DNA from: Vitrella brassicaformis
Lineage: Eukaryota; Sar; Vitrellaceae
Direction of reading: 5' to 3'
Assembly (NCBI GenBank): GCA_001179505.1
Contig: CDMY01000646.1
Coordinates: 152,634 to 216,633 of the forward strand
DNA: 64,000 nucleotides
The translations under genes and the position numbers were made by a program. Shown here in pieces: positions 23,030 to 33,334 of the stretch; position 1 is the first letter of the stretch; every line of letters begins with the position of its first letter. The notes beneath the pieces are model-generated. The model saw only the letters and a list, made by a program, of their open reading frames with translations. It made no database searches and was not told the origin of the DNA.

Positions 23030-24130
23030 TCACAAAGCGGCAAGCTCCTCCATATCGGCCAACATGTCCACACGACGGCCGCGTGGGGCCGGGGGCGGGG
23101 GAGGCACCGAGAGGAGACAAACAACAAGAGTCAGCAAAGAGGGGGCCGTTTCTCTGTCTGTGTATGGCTGCTGGACGTGTGAGTGCATGTGCTCACCGAG
23201 GGGAGGTTCCTCATCGTGCATGCCGTAATCCATATCTCTCTCAACGCCAAGGAGCCCCAAGTGCTCGCGCGGGTAACGCAGCGGCGCGTGCAACATGCGA
23301 TCAGCAACTGCACACACACACGGCCAATAATCAGAGGGACAAGAGGCTCCATTGGCTGCCTGTTGTGTCATATGTTAAGTGGGTACGTGAACGTACCGGT
23401 CTTGTCATCCGCCGCCCATGGGTCCCTGCCCATGGGAGGCATGTCCACGCCGCCCTCGCCCATCGCCTCGCCGTCACGCACTGCCCTGCCACCCTGGCCA
23501 CCAGCAGCAGCTGCGCCTGCGCAAGAGGGAGAGAGGCGTAGTCTAAGATGGATTCCCGTGCGTGCATTGTAGTTGGTTGGATGCGGACGTCCCTCCTTGC
23601 ACACTTACTCACCGTCATCGATCTCCATGTCTTCCTCTGCGTCTCGGAGGAGCGGCTCGCCCAAGTAGCCGAGGCGACGGCGAGGGGCTCGCGCTTGAGG
23701 CGACTCAAGGGGGACAGGCGGGGTCAGTTTGGCTGTCTATCTGTGTGTCCTTGCGTGTGCGTGCGTTTGCATACCAGCAGCAGCATCCTCTCGTGTATAG
23801 TTATTTGTGTCAGCCAACAGGTCCAAACGCATACGACGTCCGTGTGGAGCCGAGGGCGGGGGGAGTGGAGGAGGAACTGCCAGACAAACAGACAGACAGA
23901 CAGAGAGGCAGACAGCCAACTCGCGTCGGCAGATGAGAGGTATGTCTGTGTGACCGAGTGTGTTTGCGTATCTGCTTACTCAGGTCAGTCTCCTCAGCCA
24001 TCTCGTCCATGTCCGCAAAGAACTTCATGGGCAGTCCACCACGAGGGGGCGGGGGCGGAGGCAGCACCTGACGGAGGAAGACATACAGAGTAGGGTGAGG
24101 AGGAAACACACTATGAGTGGCTGCCTGGCT
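23030..24130 (-). CDS. Hypothetical Pro-rich acidic protein with repeated exon modules
   Basis: Several exons join in phase on the minus strand. The first (24075-24005) gives VLPPPPPPRGGLPMKFFADM and an acidic tail. The second (23880-23775) gives PPPLPPPSAPHGRRMRLDLL followed by ADTNNYTRED. The third (about 23700-23610) gives RLGYLGEPLLRDAEEDMEID. The fourth (23525-23400) is Gly/Met-rich. The fifth (23310-23200) gives YPREHLGLLGVERDMDYGMH. A last block (23110-23030) repeats the first two: PPPPPAPRGRRVDMLADMEE, then a stop. The acceptor before this last block is not a normal AG site, and the true 5' end was not found. No family was recognised. Three exons share the layout Pro-run, Gly/Arg, then L/F-A-D-x-x-E, so exon duplication is likely. 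The protein looks disordered and soluble. Confidence 0.4.
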
Positions 24131-24302
24131 GCACACGCACCTTCAGCCATCTTGCTACACCCAATTGGCTACACCACTGTCTGCCCGCTTCAGTCAGGCC
24201 GATGTTGTGGACCGGTACTCGCGTATCTGCACCAGGCAGGCAGGCAGCACCCACGCAGATGGATGAATGAGACATCCAGGAAGGCGAGCAGAAAGGCGCC
24301 AT

Positions 24303-25000
24303 CTAAGTGTGCATGTGTGCAGCGATGTCGAATAGGTTCCTGCCCTGCCCATCGTCCACAGCAGGAGCCGCGGCGGCAGCGGCAGCGGCACTGGCGGAGC
24401 CTCGGTTCTGCGTGTATATGTCCTTCTGCGTGCGTGTGTGTGTATGTTTGTTGTGTGTATATGTGTATGAGTGGTGTTTGTCCGCCCACCTTCATATCTT
24501 TGACGTCATAGAAGGTCACGTGCGGCAGGTCGCCCCTCGACTTGCACACATAATCGCCACCCGACGTGTCCCCTGCCGCCAGGTTGCACACATGGGTGAC
24601 CGCAGCCGACTTGAGAAACTGACAGATGGACAGACAGGCAACGACAGGAATGTGTCACCACAGACGCCGATATCGCCCTCAGCACACAGTACCTCTGTGT
24701 CATGCGCGGCATCCTTGCTCCCTATGAGGAGTCCCCTTATAAATTAGTGTGGCCGTCCCCATCCATGCGTACCTTGTCCAGCTCTAATCTGGCGACTTTC
24801 GTCTCAAGCTCTTCTGTGCTGCGTCTGTAGAAATCGAGGCCATGCCCAAATCATAGATCCGTACGACGTTCCTCCCGAAGAGCAGACACACACAGAGAAG
24901 GATGATTGTGTATGTGTGCATGTGTATCTGCTTACTCAGGTCAGTCTCCTCCCTCCCGCTGCCGCCGCCGCACTGCTGGCAAGTACTTCTCGCCTGTCTC
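24303..25000 (-). CDS. Small hypothetical coiled-coil protein
   Basis: Exons join in phase leftward. A fragment ending REETDL joins ELETKVARLELDK (24815-24780), then a small exon DAAHDTE, then FLKSAAVTHVCNLAAGDTSG continuing to HVTFYDVKDMK (24620-24495), then NRGSASAAAAAAAAPAVDDG continuing to NLFDIAAHMHT and a stop near 24303. The first part is a short amphipathic helix. The centre has two cysteines (VCN, VCK). The tail has a poly-Ala run. The start codon was not fixed with confidence. No family was recognised, and it could equally be an upstream part of the Pro-rich gene to its left. Confidence 0.4.
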
Positions 25001-25119
25001 TCGCCTTGGTGTGATATGGCAGTCGGTGTGCCGAGTGTCTCGAAGATGCGGAACGACGGGCGTGCACTCCGACCTGCAGCCAACATACACATACATCAGT
25101 ACCTCGGTTATTGACATCG

Positions 25120-26920
25120 ACCATGTGAGGGCACCTGCTCAAGTGGCTTCCATCCCTCGATTGGAGGCGCTGCGTATTGCATTGATCGAAGAGCCAGCGA
25201 ATATAAAATGTAAGCAGCGATTGACAATGACATTCTTGTTTCCTCGACTCTGATGGATGCAATACAAGCAACAAGCAACAAGCAACAAGCGACACATAGA
25301 TAGAGATGAGTATGTTCGCTCTCTCCCTCTCCCTTCTCTCCCTCTCCCTTCCCATCCCATCCATACTTACGCGCTTCGCTTCTGCGCCACGTGCCGCAGG
25401 TCGACAGCAATCGCCACCAGCCCGTTGTTCGGCCGGCTCGCAACAAGTAGCTGGCTCTCGGGCGCGTCACCGCCACTCTCGCCCGCTTCACCGCCAACCG
25501 AATCCGCCCTCATGCCGCTGTCGCCCTGCTGCAGCTTGCCCTCGTCATCCTGACTCGGCGCCGCCCCCTGGTCAACAACATCAGCTGAAACAAGGAAGAC
25601 ATCAGCACAATGAATGTACCCCTCCTGGCTGTCTCTCTATCCATCTACTCATCCTACCTGCCTCATCTGGTTGATATGAGTCCATAGCCGCCACCAGACT
25701 CAGCTTGGCCTTGCTTCGGCCTCTCGGCGCCCCCGGCCGAGGAAACGCGCGGCGGAGCATCCTCACTGTCCCCCCCGCTGAGTAGGCTCTCGCCTGGCAG
25801 TGAGCGTCGTGTGGGGGCGGGCGGGGCCGGCGGGTCAGATGCGTCCGTGTGCTCCTCGGCTGCGGCTGCCTCGAGGCTGAGAGAGAGGGAGGGAGGGGCA
25901 GCACGTCGACGTGGCGGTGGCGGTGGGGGGGCGGGGCAATCTGACGGGACGTCACAGCAGCGCAGTCGGGCGCCACCACGCCGGTCTACACATCTGGTGG
26001 AAACGGGGGCTGAAACGAATGATGACAGCACAGAGAGGGTGCGTCTGGGTGGTGGGCAGATGAGCGTAACATATCATTGTGCCAACCTGGCTGGAGGGCT
26101 TGGGTCATCAATGGGAGCTGCTGCGACCCTGAAGCACAAGAGCAAAAAGCCGACGCATTTGTGTGTGTGCGCATGTACATGTGCGTGTGGTTTATGTTAT
26201 GCACGCACCTGGTATCAAGTTGCAATAGGCGACGCACGCCTGCCTCAGCTCGACGTTTGGCGCAGCACACAGGTGCCTGACCTTGACCTGCACGAAACGC
26301 CAAAGCGCGTTCGCCATCCACTGCAATGCTTTGCTTGCCCTTGTTTTGGTCACCTGCTCATACGCAGGTCGTATATCTTGTCTTCCTCATTGCCTGCGTC
26401 GGGCGCGGTTGGTGGTTCTGGTCCTGCTTGCGCTTCTTCCGCGCGCGCAGGTGCTCTGTGTCCGACTCGCTTTTTTCTTCCTCGGGCGTGGCGCATCCCT
26501 GCAGCTGTTCACGTAACACAGTCCATCAGGTGCTTGGCTTTGGCTGTGGCTGTGTGTGTATATGTGTGTGTCTGTCTATGCCAGCGTACCGCTTGCGGCC
26601 GCCACCCAGATTGCCATGGCCAGCGGCCGCATGGCCAGCTCGGCACCATGGCCAGCTCCTGCAGCAGCAGCAGCTCCTGAGGCCTTGGATACCACCGCAC
26701 GGCCCAGCTCTGCGGAAAAGGGACAGAAATGGAGGGATAAATGAATGGATCCACATATGACTCACTTCATCGGCGTCGCGGTGATCTGCCTGAACTCCTG
26801 GGCAGCTGCACGAAGGTCTTGCGTGCGGCGCCGGGCACGTAGTCGAAGACTGACAGCTCCAAGGGTATGAGCTTCCGACACTCATAGTCGCACATCCCGC
26901 CGGTTTGGCTTGTCGTGCAC
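25120..26920 (-). pseudogene. Rearranged copy of nucleoporin propeller, phosphatase tail and linker exons
   Basis: Reading leftward from about 26900: RKLIPLELSVFDYVPGAARK (propeller), a degenerate stretch with LAMAIWVAAASG and NEEDKIYDLRMS (compare AIAILTYAW and EEDKIYELAYN in the intact gene), CAAPNVELRQACVAYCN (compare CAAPNIQLRQTCITYCN), a Pro-Arg-rich linker ending PPPPPPRRRAAPPSLSLSL, and LVASRPNNGLVAIAVDLRHV (compare PVASRPNNGLVGIAVDVRHM). The phosphatase P-loop is lost and the propeller is one blade only, so the copy cannot make a working phosphatase or nucleoporin. Its left end is fused to the dispersed junction element at 25197-25255. Confidence 0.75.
25197..25255. repeat. Dispersed junction element, copy 5
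   Basis: Core GAATATAAAATGTAAGCAG, then CGATTGACAATGACATTC, then TTGTTTCCTCGACTCTG. It is followed by CAAGCAACAAGCAACAAGC and by a segment of several hundred bases closely matching 21885-22110. Confidence 0.85.
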
Positions 26921-26940
26921 TATCTGCACACAGCAGATGC

Positions 26941-28062
26941 TCAGACGGTTGATATCAGACGGTTGGTACAGATGCACTTGACGATGGGCAGCACGCTATT
27001 GCACTCAGCCAGCCGCCGCCACACCTCAACCTCGGTATCACTCTGAACCCCATCCATCCATCCATCCAGACAGACAGACAGCCCCTCGCCTCTCTCTACC
27101 TGGATCTTCCTCTGTGAAGACAGCTCGGCATCGGGCAGCTTGATGGTGGAATGGTGAGTGTACCGGAAGATGATCACGTTCTTGCCCGTGTTGTCTACCC
27201 CCTTGTACCCGAGCGCCACCCCACCACTGACATCCCCCACTGGCCGGCTGCACCGCCACTTGCACTGTCACACACACAAATGAGTGCGGCCACAAACATA
27301 CACACTTGCAAAGTCGAAGGAGACACCTCGTGAGCGCCGATCGATGACCCTCAAGTCGAGCGCCGTGCTGTCGAGAGAGACCAACACAACAGAAATGCAC
27401 TCAGGTCGATGGGCCGTGTCCCCTCTGTCCGCTTACTCCTCTGCAAACGGCAGGATGAAGGTCTGATTCGCCCCGTGAACCAGCGCACAGTCATACTCGA
27501 GCAGCCCCGGGAGGCTCTCGTCAGGGTGTATGTACCCGAAGTCCTGATGGCCGTACATACTCCTCTGCACACACACACACACACAAGGGAGAGAGAGAGC
27601 TGCCGGCTGGCCGGCCGTCTATCCATCCATCCATCCATCCTCCCGGGATCTCTCAGACTCACCGTGACGGTCAACTTGTGCAACATGTCGGCCGGAAAGA
27701 ACTTCAAGACCATCAACTGCGAACACCCACAGATGCACCAATCCATCCATCGAAATGTGTCGCTATTTTTTTCGGCATGATGTGTGCAGAATGGGAGGTT
27801 TAGGTGCTGCAGGCAGCTCTCGGCGGCACTTCGTACGCCAAGAGACTGCAGAGCAGACAGACAGGACTCATACCTATCTCGTCTGTTCGTCTCTTGTGCG
27901 TGACCTCTGTCTCTGATGTGAGCCGCCCGACGATTCTCTTGACTTTCTCCTGCAGCCGAGTGTCCTCCAGCCCCTCTGTGTCACCCCGCTGGTGGTCGTC
28001 CGCATCTCCACGATGATGCTCAGTCTCAACTAGAATTCAGGGAGGGACAGACGGAGTGCGCG

Positions 28063-28093
<31 letters not shown>

Positions 28094-28357
28094 TCGTTTA
28101 TACGTACTTCCGATACTCTTAAGAGAGCGATGGCGGCAGTCTTCGAATCGAAGCTGCTCTGGGGTACAGACCCGCAGACACGGCGCGATGTCATTGAATG
28201 GTTTGAAGCCGCACATAAGCGTACCCATCGCGCCCTGCATGGAATTCCGCAGGGCCGGGAACAGACTACGGTGCAGTGATATACGCACACGGGAACGGCC
28301 GGCGACGCGCCATCCAGGCTTTGCTGCCGTGTCGAAGTGTGTCGAACCAATCGCCAT
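26941..28357 (-). CDS. Hypothetical conserved-looking protein, about 290 residues
   Basis: Exons join in consistent phase from ATG 28357 (MAIGSTHFDTAAKPGW). The first exon ends LKSIG near 28110. Next is a charged coiled segment with LQEKVKRIVGRLTSETE (28030-27900). Then come LMVLKFFPADMLHKLTVT (27720-27660), MYGHQDFGYIHPDESLPGLL and GANQTFILPFAE (27565-27440), LDLRVIDRRSR (27375-27325), GYKGVDNTGKNVIIFRYTHH (27240-27105), and a last exon EVEVWRRLAECNSVLPIVK ending at the stop at 26941. There is no signal peptide or membrane helix. The middle part reads like a compact globular beta-rich domain, but I do not recognise the family. An upstream ATG at 28366 would add three residues. The divergent neighbour to the right is the first PLAC8 gene, with TTTAGGG repeats between them. 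Confidence 0.6.
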
Positions 28358-28440
28358 GGACTGCAATAAGGGGGAAGCGCAAGCACGAATGGGAGTGAAA
28401 ACACGAAAAAGCTGTGAATTGCGTTTTTCCCCGTCTCCGA

Positions 28441-28545
28441 TTCTCGGCGGTTTAGGGTTTGCTTTAGAGTGGGGTTCTCGTGAAACTTAAGAGATAGAGA
28501 AGAGGACTCCGAAGGAGAGATGTAGGGTTTAGGGTTTAGGAGAGA
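28441..28545 (+). repeat. Interstitial TTTAGGG telomere-type repeats
   Basis: Contains TTTAGGGTTT near 28451-28460 and then, at about 28522-28539, TAGGGTTTAGGGTTTAGG. TTTAGGG is the plant-type telomere unit. The tract lies between two divergently transcribed genes and is short and degenerate, so it is not a chromosome end. Confidence 0.75.
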
Positions 28546-28668
28546 TCTGTCGCGGAGAGAAGAGAGCCACGAAGGAGAGATCTGTCGCGGATCGGAAGCC
28601 TCAAACCCTTGAGATCTACTCCCTCTCTGTTAACGGCGTGTGTTGTGGGTTTGAGTGGGAAGGACGGT

Positions 28669-29734
28669 ATGGCACCAGCTGCAGATCCTACCCAGCCGCA
28701 GCAGCCAATGCCACTAGTAGTGGGACAGCCAGCCGCGCTGCCGATGCCTGTGGTAGTGGCGGGACCGCCGCAAACAGCGGAGCCGGGGGGAGATAACATA
28801 TGGCGAGGTGAACTGCAGCTCACCGCACCGGAAGCGCAGAAAGCGAAGATGACATTCTGTGTGCGGGCGGGCGGTTGTGTGTGTGGCATGCAGGTCGCTG
28901 GAGTGACGGCCTGTGCGGCTGTTTCTCCGACCTGCCCAGCTGCCTCCTTGGCACCCTGGGGACAGTTTGTTTGCCCATCTTGGGCTGCCTCAAGGTGAGC
29001 TGAATGCGAAAGACAGGTGCCAAAGACTTCTTTCTCATTCTCTTTCTCCATCTGGTGGCTGGTTCTGCTCTGCACTAACAGGCGTGGCCACTGGCGCAGG
29101 TGAAGGTTCTGTCGTCCCGCGTTGGTGTGTTTCTGTTCGTGATGGTGTTCGGCTGCCTTGGCGTGGCAGCCATTTTCTTCCCCATCTGGATGATCACGCA
29201 CCCCATCAGCTCGTCCAGCTACGCCTACCGAAGCCCAGATGGAAGCTCCTGGGGCTACGGATATCGCGCGGAGCTCAACTTCGTGTGGCTCTTGCCCATG
29301 TTGGCCATCATCATCCTGCTGGCTGTTCTCAGTCTTGTCTACCGCACCAAGCTTCGCAGGTCAGTCACATAGTGGGCCCGAAATGACCAATCAGCGGGTG
29401 TGTGTATGTGCTGGTTGTTTCGTGTGTCCGTCATGTAGGCATTACGACATCGAGGCGGGCGACGGCTGTGCCGACGCCACAGCCGACGCCCTTCTCGTCT
29501 TGTTCTGCTTGCCGTGCTCCATCTGCCAGGAATACAGGCAAGCCAGCGAAATGCCGACACAGTAATGCTCAGGCCGTCCGTAAGTGTGCTTCTGTCTTAT
29601 TGTTCAGGCATGTGTTGAGGGCCTGTGGATTCAAGAAGGACATCTTCCCTCGGGTCATGGCTCCGGTTCAGTATCACAATGGGATGGCATACGTGTGGGC
29701 GCGCCCCCAGCAACAGACAGAGACTCAAGTGTAG
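28669..29734 (+). CDS. PLAC8-family membrane protein, paralogue A
   Basis: Exons are 28669-28807, 28894-28994, from 29082 (or 29101) to about 29360, about 29440-29535, and about 29608-29734. The N-terminus is Pro/Ala-rich and ends GDNIWRG. Exon 2 gives WSDGLCGCFSDLPSCLLG, the opening of the PLAC8 domain. Exon 3 carries two hydrophobic segments (VGVFLFVMVFGCLGVAAIFF and WLLPMLAIIILLAVLSLVY) and then TKLRR. Exon 4 gives HYDIEAGDGCADATADALLV, then FCLPCSICQEYR, the second Cys block. The last exon is HVLRACGFKKDIF to TAG. PLAC8 proteins sit in membranes and are linked to ion homeostasis and cell size. An in-frame TAA lies just before the conserved GT donor of intron 4, so either the GC donor after CQEYR is used or the protein ends early. 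The first ATG is 28669. Confidence 0.75.
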
Positions 29735-30477
29735 TCAGTCCTGAAGGCCACGATGAGACGGCTGGGCATGCATGGCTGTTATACGTGTGAGTGCGTCAGG
29801 TGTGTTTTATTGTCATGGTGTTCTCTTCTGCGCGTATATCTGTCTACTTTTACTGGCCATCTATGGGCTGTCGAATTTCTCGTGCAGTGTTTTTCGACGG
29901 GGGGGCATGGTCGCCTCTCACATGCATATGTGCCGTCACTGATAATGGATGGACACAGGCATGCTTTTCGAGATGTGCGCAAGAGCCACACAGATCGACG
30001 CATGGCTGCGTATTCCCGTGTGTGTAAATGTCTGCCTGTCTTGCTTGCTGTGTCTGCGAGATCCCATGGTACATGTGTCGGCTTTGCTCTGCCTGGCGCG
30101 CAATGGAGCCAGCGTTTTCTTAACCCTTCTAGTGAGCATTTTTGCATGGCACCTGTAGGTAAGTTGCCGAGGTGTGCGCGGTACTATGTTTTTCTCTTCC
30201 GTACCGAGTTGTTGGCTTGCATCGATGGGCATAAGTTCGTTTTCGTTGGCTGACGTCAGGGTGCGATGAATGGCTTGGTTCATCAGATTCTGATTCTGCA
30301 CAAACCCCACTCATCACGCTGGAACTCATGAATGTGGACGAGTAGCAGTGAGAGATAGCCGTGAAAGCAATAGTGGGTTTTCCGTGGAGAGATCTGTCGC
30401 GGATCGACCGCCTCTCCCTCTCTCCCAGGTGTCTGTCACGGCACAAGGTTGCTGTGGGTTTGAGCACTGGTGGAAGG
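29735..30477. other. Spacer between tandem PLAC8 genes
   Basis: The part around 29950-30035 (GCATGC, CACACAGATCGACGCATG and following) is repeated at about 31665-31745 after the second gene. GAGAGATCTGTCGCGGATCG occurs at about 28576 before gene A and at 30388 before gene B. The spacer is therefore part of the duplicated unit, and no separate gene is seen. Confidence 0.65.
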
Positions 30478-31478
30478 ATGCGACGGTGTCGCGCCGAGAC
30501 CTCTGCTGGGGACGCCGAGGCGCCAGCAGGTTCTGCCCAACAGCACCCGATGCCTTCGGTAGCGCCAGCAGCGCTGCCGGTGGGAGACAACATATGGCGA
30601 GGTGAACACTGCAGGTCAAGACAACATTGCATTGCGATTGTGTGCGGTTGTGTGCGTGTTGCATCCAGGTAGCTGGAGCGACGGCCTGTTTAGCTGTTTT
30701 TCCGACTGGCCAAGCTGCCTCCTGGGGATCCTGGGGATCTTCTATTTCTTGCCCATTTTGGGGTACCTCAAGGTGAGCTGAATGCGGAAGGAAATCTCAC
30801 TCCCCTCTCTCCATTTGGTGGCTGTCTGTGCACTCACAGGCGTGGCCACTGGGGCAGGTGAAGATTCTGTCGTTCCGCGTGGCTGTGTTGATGTTCGGCG
30901 GCCTTAGTCTGGCCTACACTGCCATCAACATCTGGTCGACCACACAACACCCCAACTCCTCTTTCTACAGCCACATGGGCCAAGATGGTTTGTGGCATTT
31001 CGGATATCATGCGGAGCAAAACCCTGTGTGGCTCTTGCCCCTGTTGGCCATCATCATCGTGTTGTTTGTTCTCAGTCTTGTCTACCGCACCAAGCTTCGC
31101 AGGTCAGTGACAGAAAGCATCCAGATGCTTTGGCGTAGAATGACCAATCAGCGGGTGTGTGTGTGCTGATTGTATCGTCCGTCCGTCATGCAGGCATTAC
31201 GACATCGAGGCGGGCGACAGTTGTGGCGACTGCTGTCTCCTCTTGTGGTGTTGGCCGTGCGCCATCCTTCAGGAATACAGGCAAGCCGGCGAGAAGCAGA
31301 CACGAGGCAGAGGATGTCCGTAAGTCCCCGCTGTGTTGCCGTACTCAGGCATGTGTTGAGGGCCCGCGGGTTCAAGAAGGACATCTTCCCGCCGGGTCTG
31401 GCTATGGTCCCCGGCCAGAAAAATGGGATATCATACGTGTGCGTGCGCCCCCAACAGCAGACGGAGACTCAAGAGTAG
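30478..31478 (+). CDS. PLAC8-family membrane protein, paralogue B
   Basis: Same exon plan as its neighbour upstream. The start at 30478 (MRRCRAETSAGDAEAPAGSA) ends GDNIWRG at the first donor. The next exon has WSDGLFSCFSDWPSCLLG. The third exon has membrane segments AVLMFGGLSLAYTAINIW and WLLPLLAIIIVLFVLSLVY, then TKLRR. The fourth has HYDIEAGDSCGDCCLLLWCW and CAILQEYRQ. The last is HVLRARGFKKDIFPPG to TAG at 31478. More of the canonical PLAC8 cysteines (CGDCC...C) are kept here than in paralogue A, where the CxxCC block is degraded to CADAT. Here the GT donor of intron 4 is in frame. The two genes and their flanks form a recent tandem duplication. Confidence 0.75.
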
Positions 31479-32017
31479 TCAGTCCTGAAGGCCACGACGA
31501 GACGCCCAGTATGAGAGAGTCAGATGTGTGTTTTCGTGATGGTATTCTCTTGTGCGCGTGTGTCTGTCTACTGGCCGTCGATGAGGTCTTGGGTTGTTCG
31601 TGCGTGACTTTTGATTTGCGGGCATGGTCGCCTCTCACTTGTATATGTGTTGTCACTGGATGACAGGCATGCACTTTTCGAGAAGTGTGCAAGAGACACA
31701 CAGATCGACGCATGCCTGCGCATACCCGTGTGTGTGAATGTCTTTTTGTTTGTGCGCGGTCTGTGCTGCGTGTGTTGCCTTAGCTCTGCCTGGCTCGCGA
31801 TGGGAGCCAGAAGGTTCCTTGCATGGCACGTGTAGGTAAGTTACCGATGTGTGCGTGAATGGGAAGTGAACAGACGAACTAATATAAGGTGTCGGTATGC
31901 TTTTCGTACCACTCAGAAACAGCACCCAGTCTCGACTTTGCCCTTTCCCTCCCCCCGCCCCGCGCAACGTCCTTGACTTGAGTACTCTACCCTCTCCGTC
32001 CTATCATATCTCCGACC
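31479..32017. other. Intergenic, partly duplicated
   Basis: The left part repeats the sequence downstream of the first PLAC8 gene. The right part (31860-32017) is pyrimidine-rich and is the likely promoter and leader of the next gene. No coding sequence is supported. Confidence 0.5.
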
Positions 32018-33292
32018 ATGCGTATTCTGATCTGCCAGCACCGGCAGATGACGTACCAGGGGTGGATGGAGGTGCTGGGAAGCGTTCCACTGTCCGATTG
32101 TGACATGCTGGTGCTGCCGGAGAACTGCCTGGTGCTGCCCCAGGCCATGGAGAAGGGCATGTCGCCCATCTCCATCGACAATCCCCCCATCCGCATGATG
32201 GCGCGGTTCGCACAACAGAAGGCGGTCAGAGGACAAAAGAGACCTGCACTGTTGATCTCATTCACGAGCTGTCGTCTCTTCTTGCAGATTTATATGGTGT
32301 TGGGCAGTGTGCCCGAGTCGATTGAGGACGAGGACGGCGGCATGGCCCTGTACAGCACATGTGTAGTCATCGGCCGGCAGGGGCAAATTCTGCATTCATA
32401 CCGTCGGCGAGGACATCGACATCTGAAGAGTGAGAAGGCCGGCAGCGAATTGGGGCTCTTTAGAACCGAATTTGGTTTGGTCCGAACACAGTTGTGGACA
32501 GAGAGCTCCATTGGATGAACATCACACATGTTTTTCCGCTACCTGTGTCTCCGTCAGATTGGCATACTGCTCTCACAGGAAGTGGAGGACATGAAGCTCG
32601 TCCGTGCGCTGCCCCCGTGCCGTCTGGTGATCAACCCCACTCTCCAGTCACCCCCTATCGACACAACCGTCTTCCGCAAAATCCACTCGATTCAGCGGCG
32701 GTCATGGCAGACGCACTCCCTCAAGACGGCGAGACACCTGCTCTCCCTAGTGCTGCCGCCGTCACTTGGCGGCCGCCACGGGTCCAGCCTGGGCTCCTAC
32801 CTCCGTGTGGATCAGCCCATCCCCTTCGGCTACGGCAGCAGCATGCTGGTGGAGCCGCACCGGACCGTCATGGCCCCCACCCCAGGAGCACTCGCCTTCA
32901 GGGTCACCGTGACCAGCCCACAAGAGCTGAGGGGCCTCCTCATTTCCATTGCATTCCCCATTACGGTCGACCGCATCCCCCGGCTGGCCAAGAAAAGGGA
33001 GAGCCTGGAGAGGAAGCGACACAGCGTCGACAAGAGGCGAGACCAGGTGTCTAGTGGCCGGCGGTCCTCTTCGTCGACGCCTGCGTCAGGCGTGCAGGAG
33101 TCCCAGAGCGCCCCTGCTCTCCCGCGCACGGAGGTGGTGATGAAGACGACCATCTGCCGCTACACACTGTGGACAGTCGATCGGTACTGGGAGAGGGGGG
33201 AGGTGATCCCGAAAGACACGCTCCTCGATCCGGGAAGCGGCGGGCTGTCGCCGGCACGGGTGCGCAGGCAGAATGCTGTCAGACTGAAGTGA
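32018..33292 (+). CDS. Nitrilase-superfamily protein lacking the catalytic cysteine
   Basis: Exons are 32018 to about 32223, about 32288-32475 and 32560-33292, all joined at phase 0. The start MRILICQHRQMTYQGWMEVL leads to CDMLVLPENCLVLPQ, where Glu is the first nitrilase catalytic residue. Next come RFAQQKAIYMVLGSVPESIE (spliced) and VVIGRQGQILHSYRRRGHRH, the place of the catalytic Lys. Then FRTEFGLIGILLSQEVEDMK and LVINPTLQSPP follow. In active carbon-nitrogen hydrolases this last strand reads G-x-x-I-C-Y-D, so the nucleophile Cys is Ser here and the enzyme is probably inactive or recruited for another role. The tail after residue 230 is long, basic and Ser-rich (KKRESLERKRHSVDKRRDQ). The stop is at 33290-33292. 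Confidence 0.65.
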
Positions 33293-33334
33293 AGCGAGTA
33301 CATTGACCTGTTCTCTGTGGAAGTGTAGGGCAGC

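Noticed and set aside
28020-28095. GTCTGTCTGTCTG run as a possible regulatory repeat
   Set aside because: It is inside the first intron of the minus-strand gene and is an ordinary tetranucleotide microsatellite, like many others in the window.
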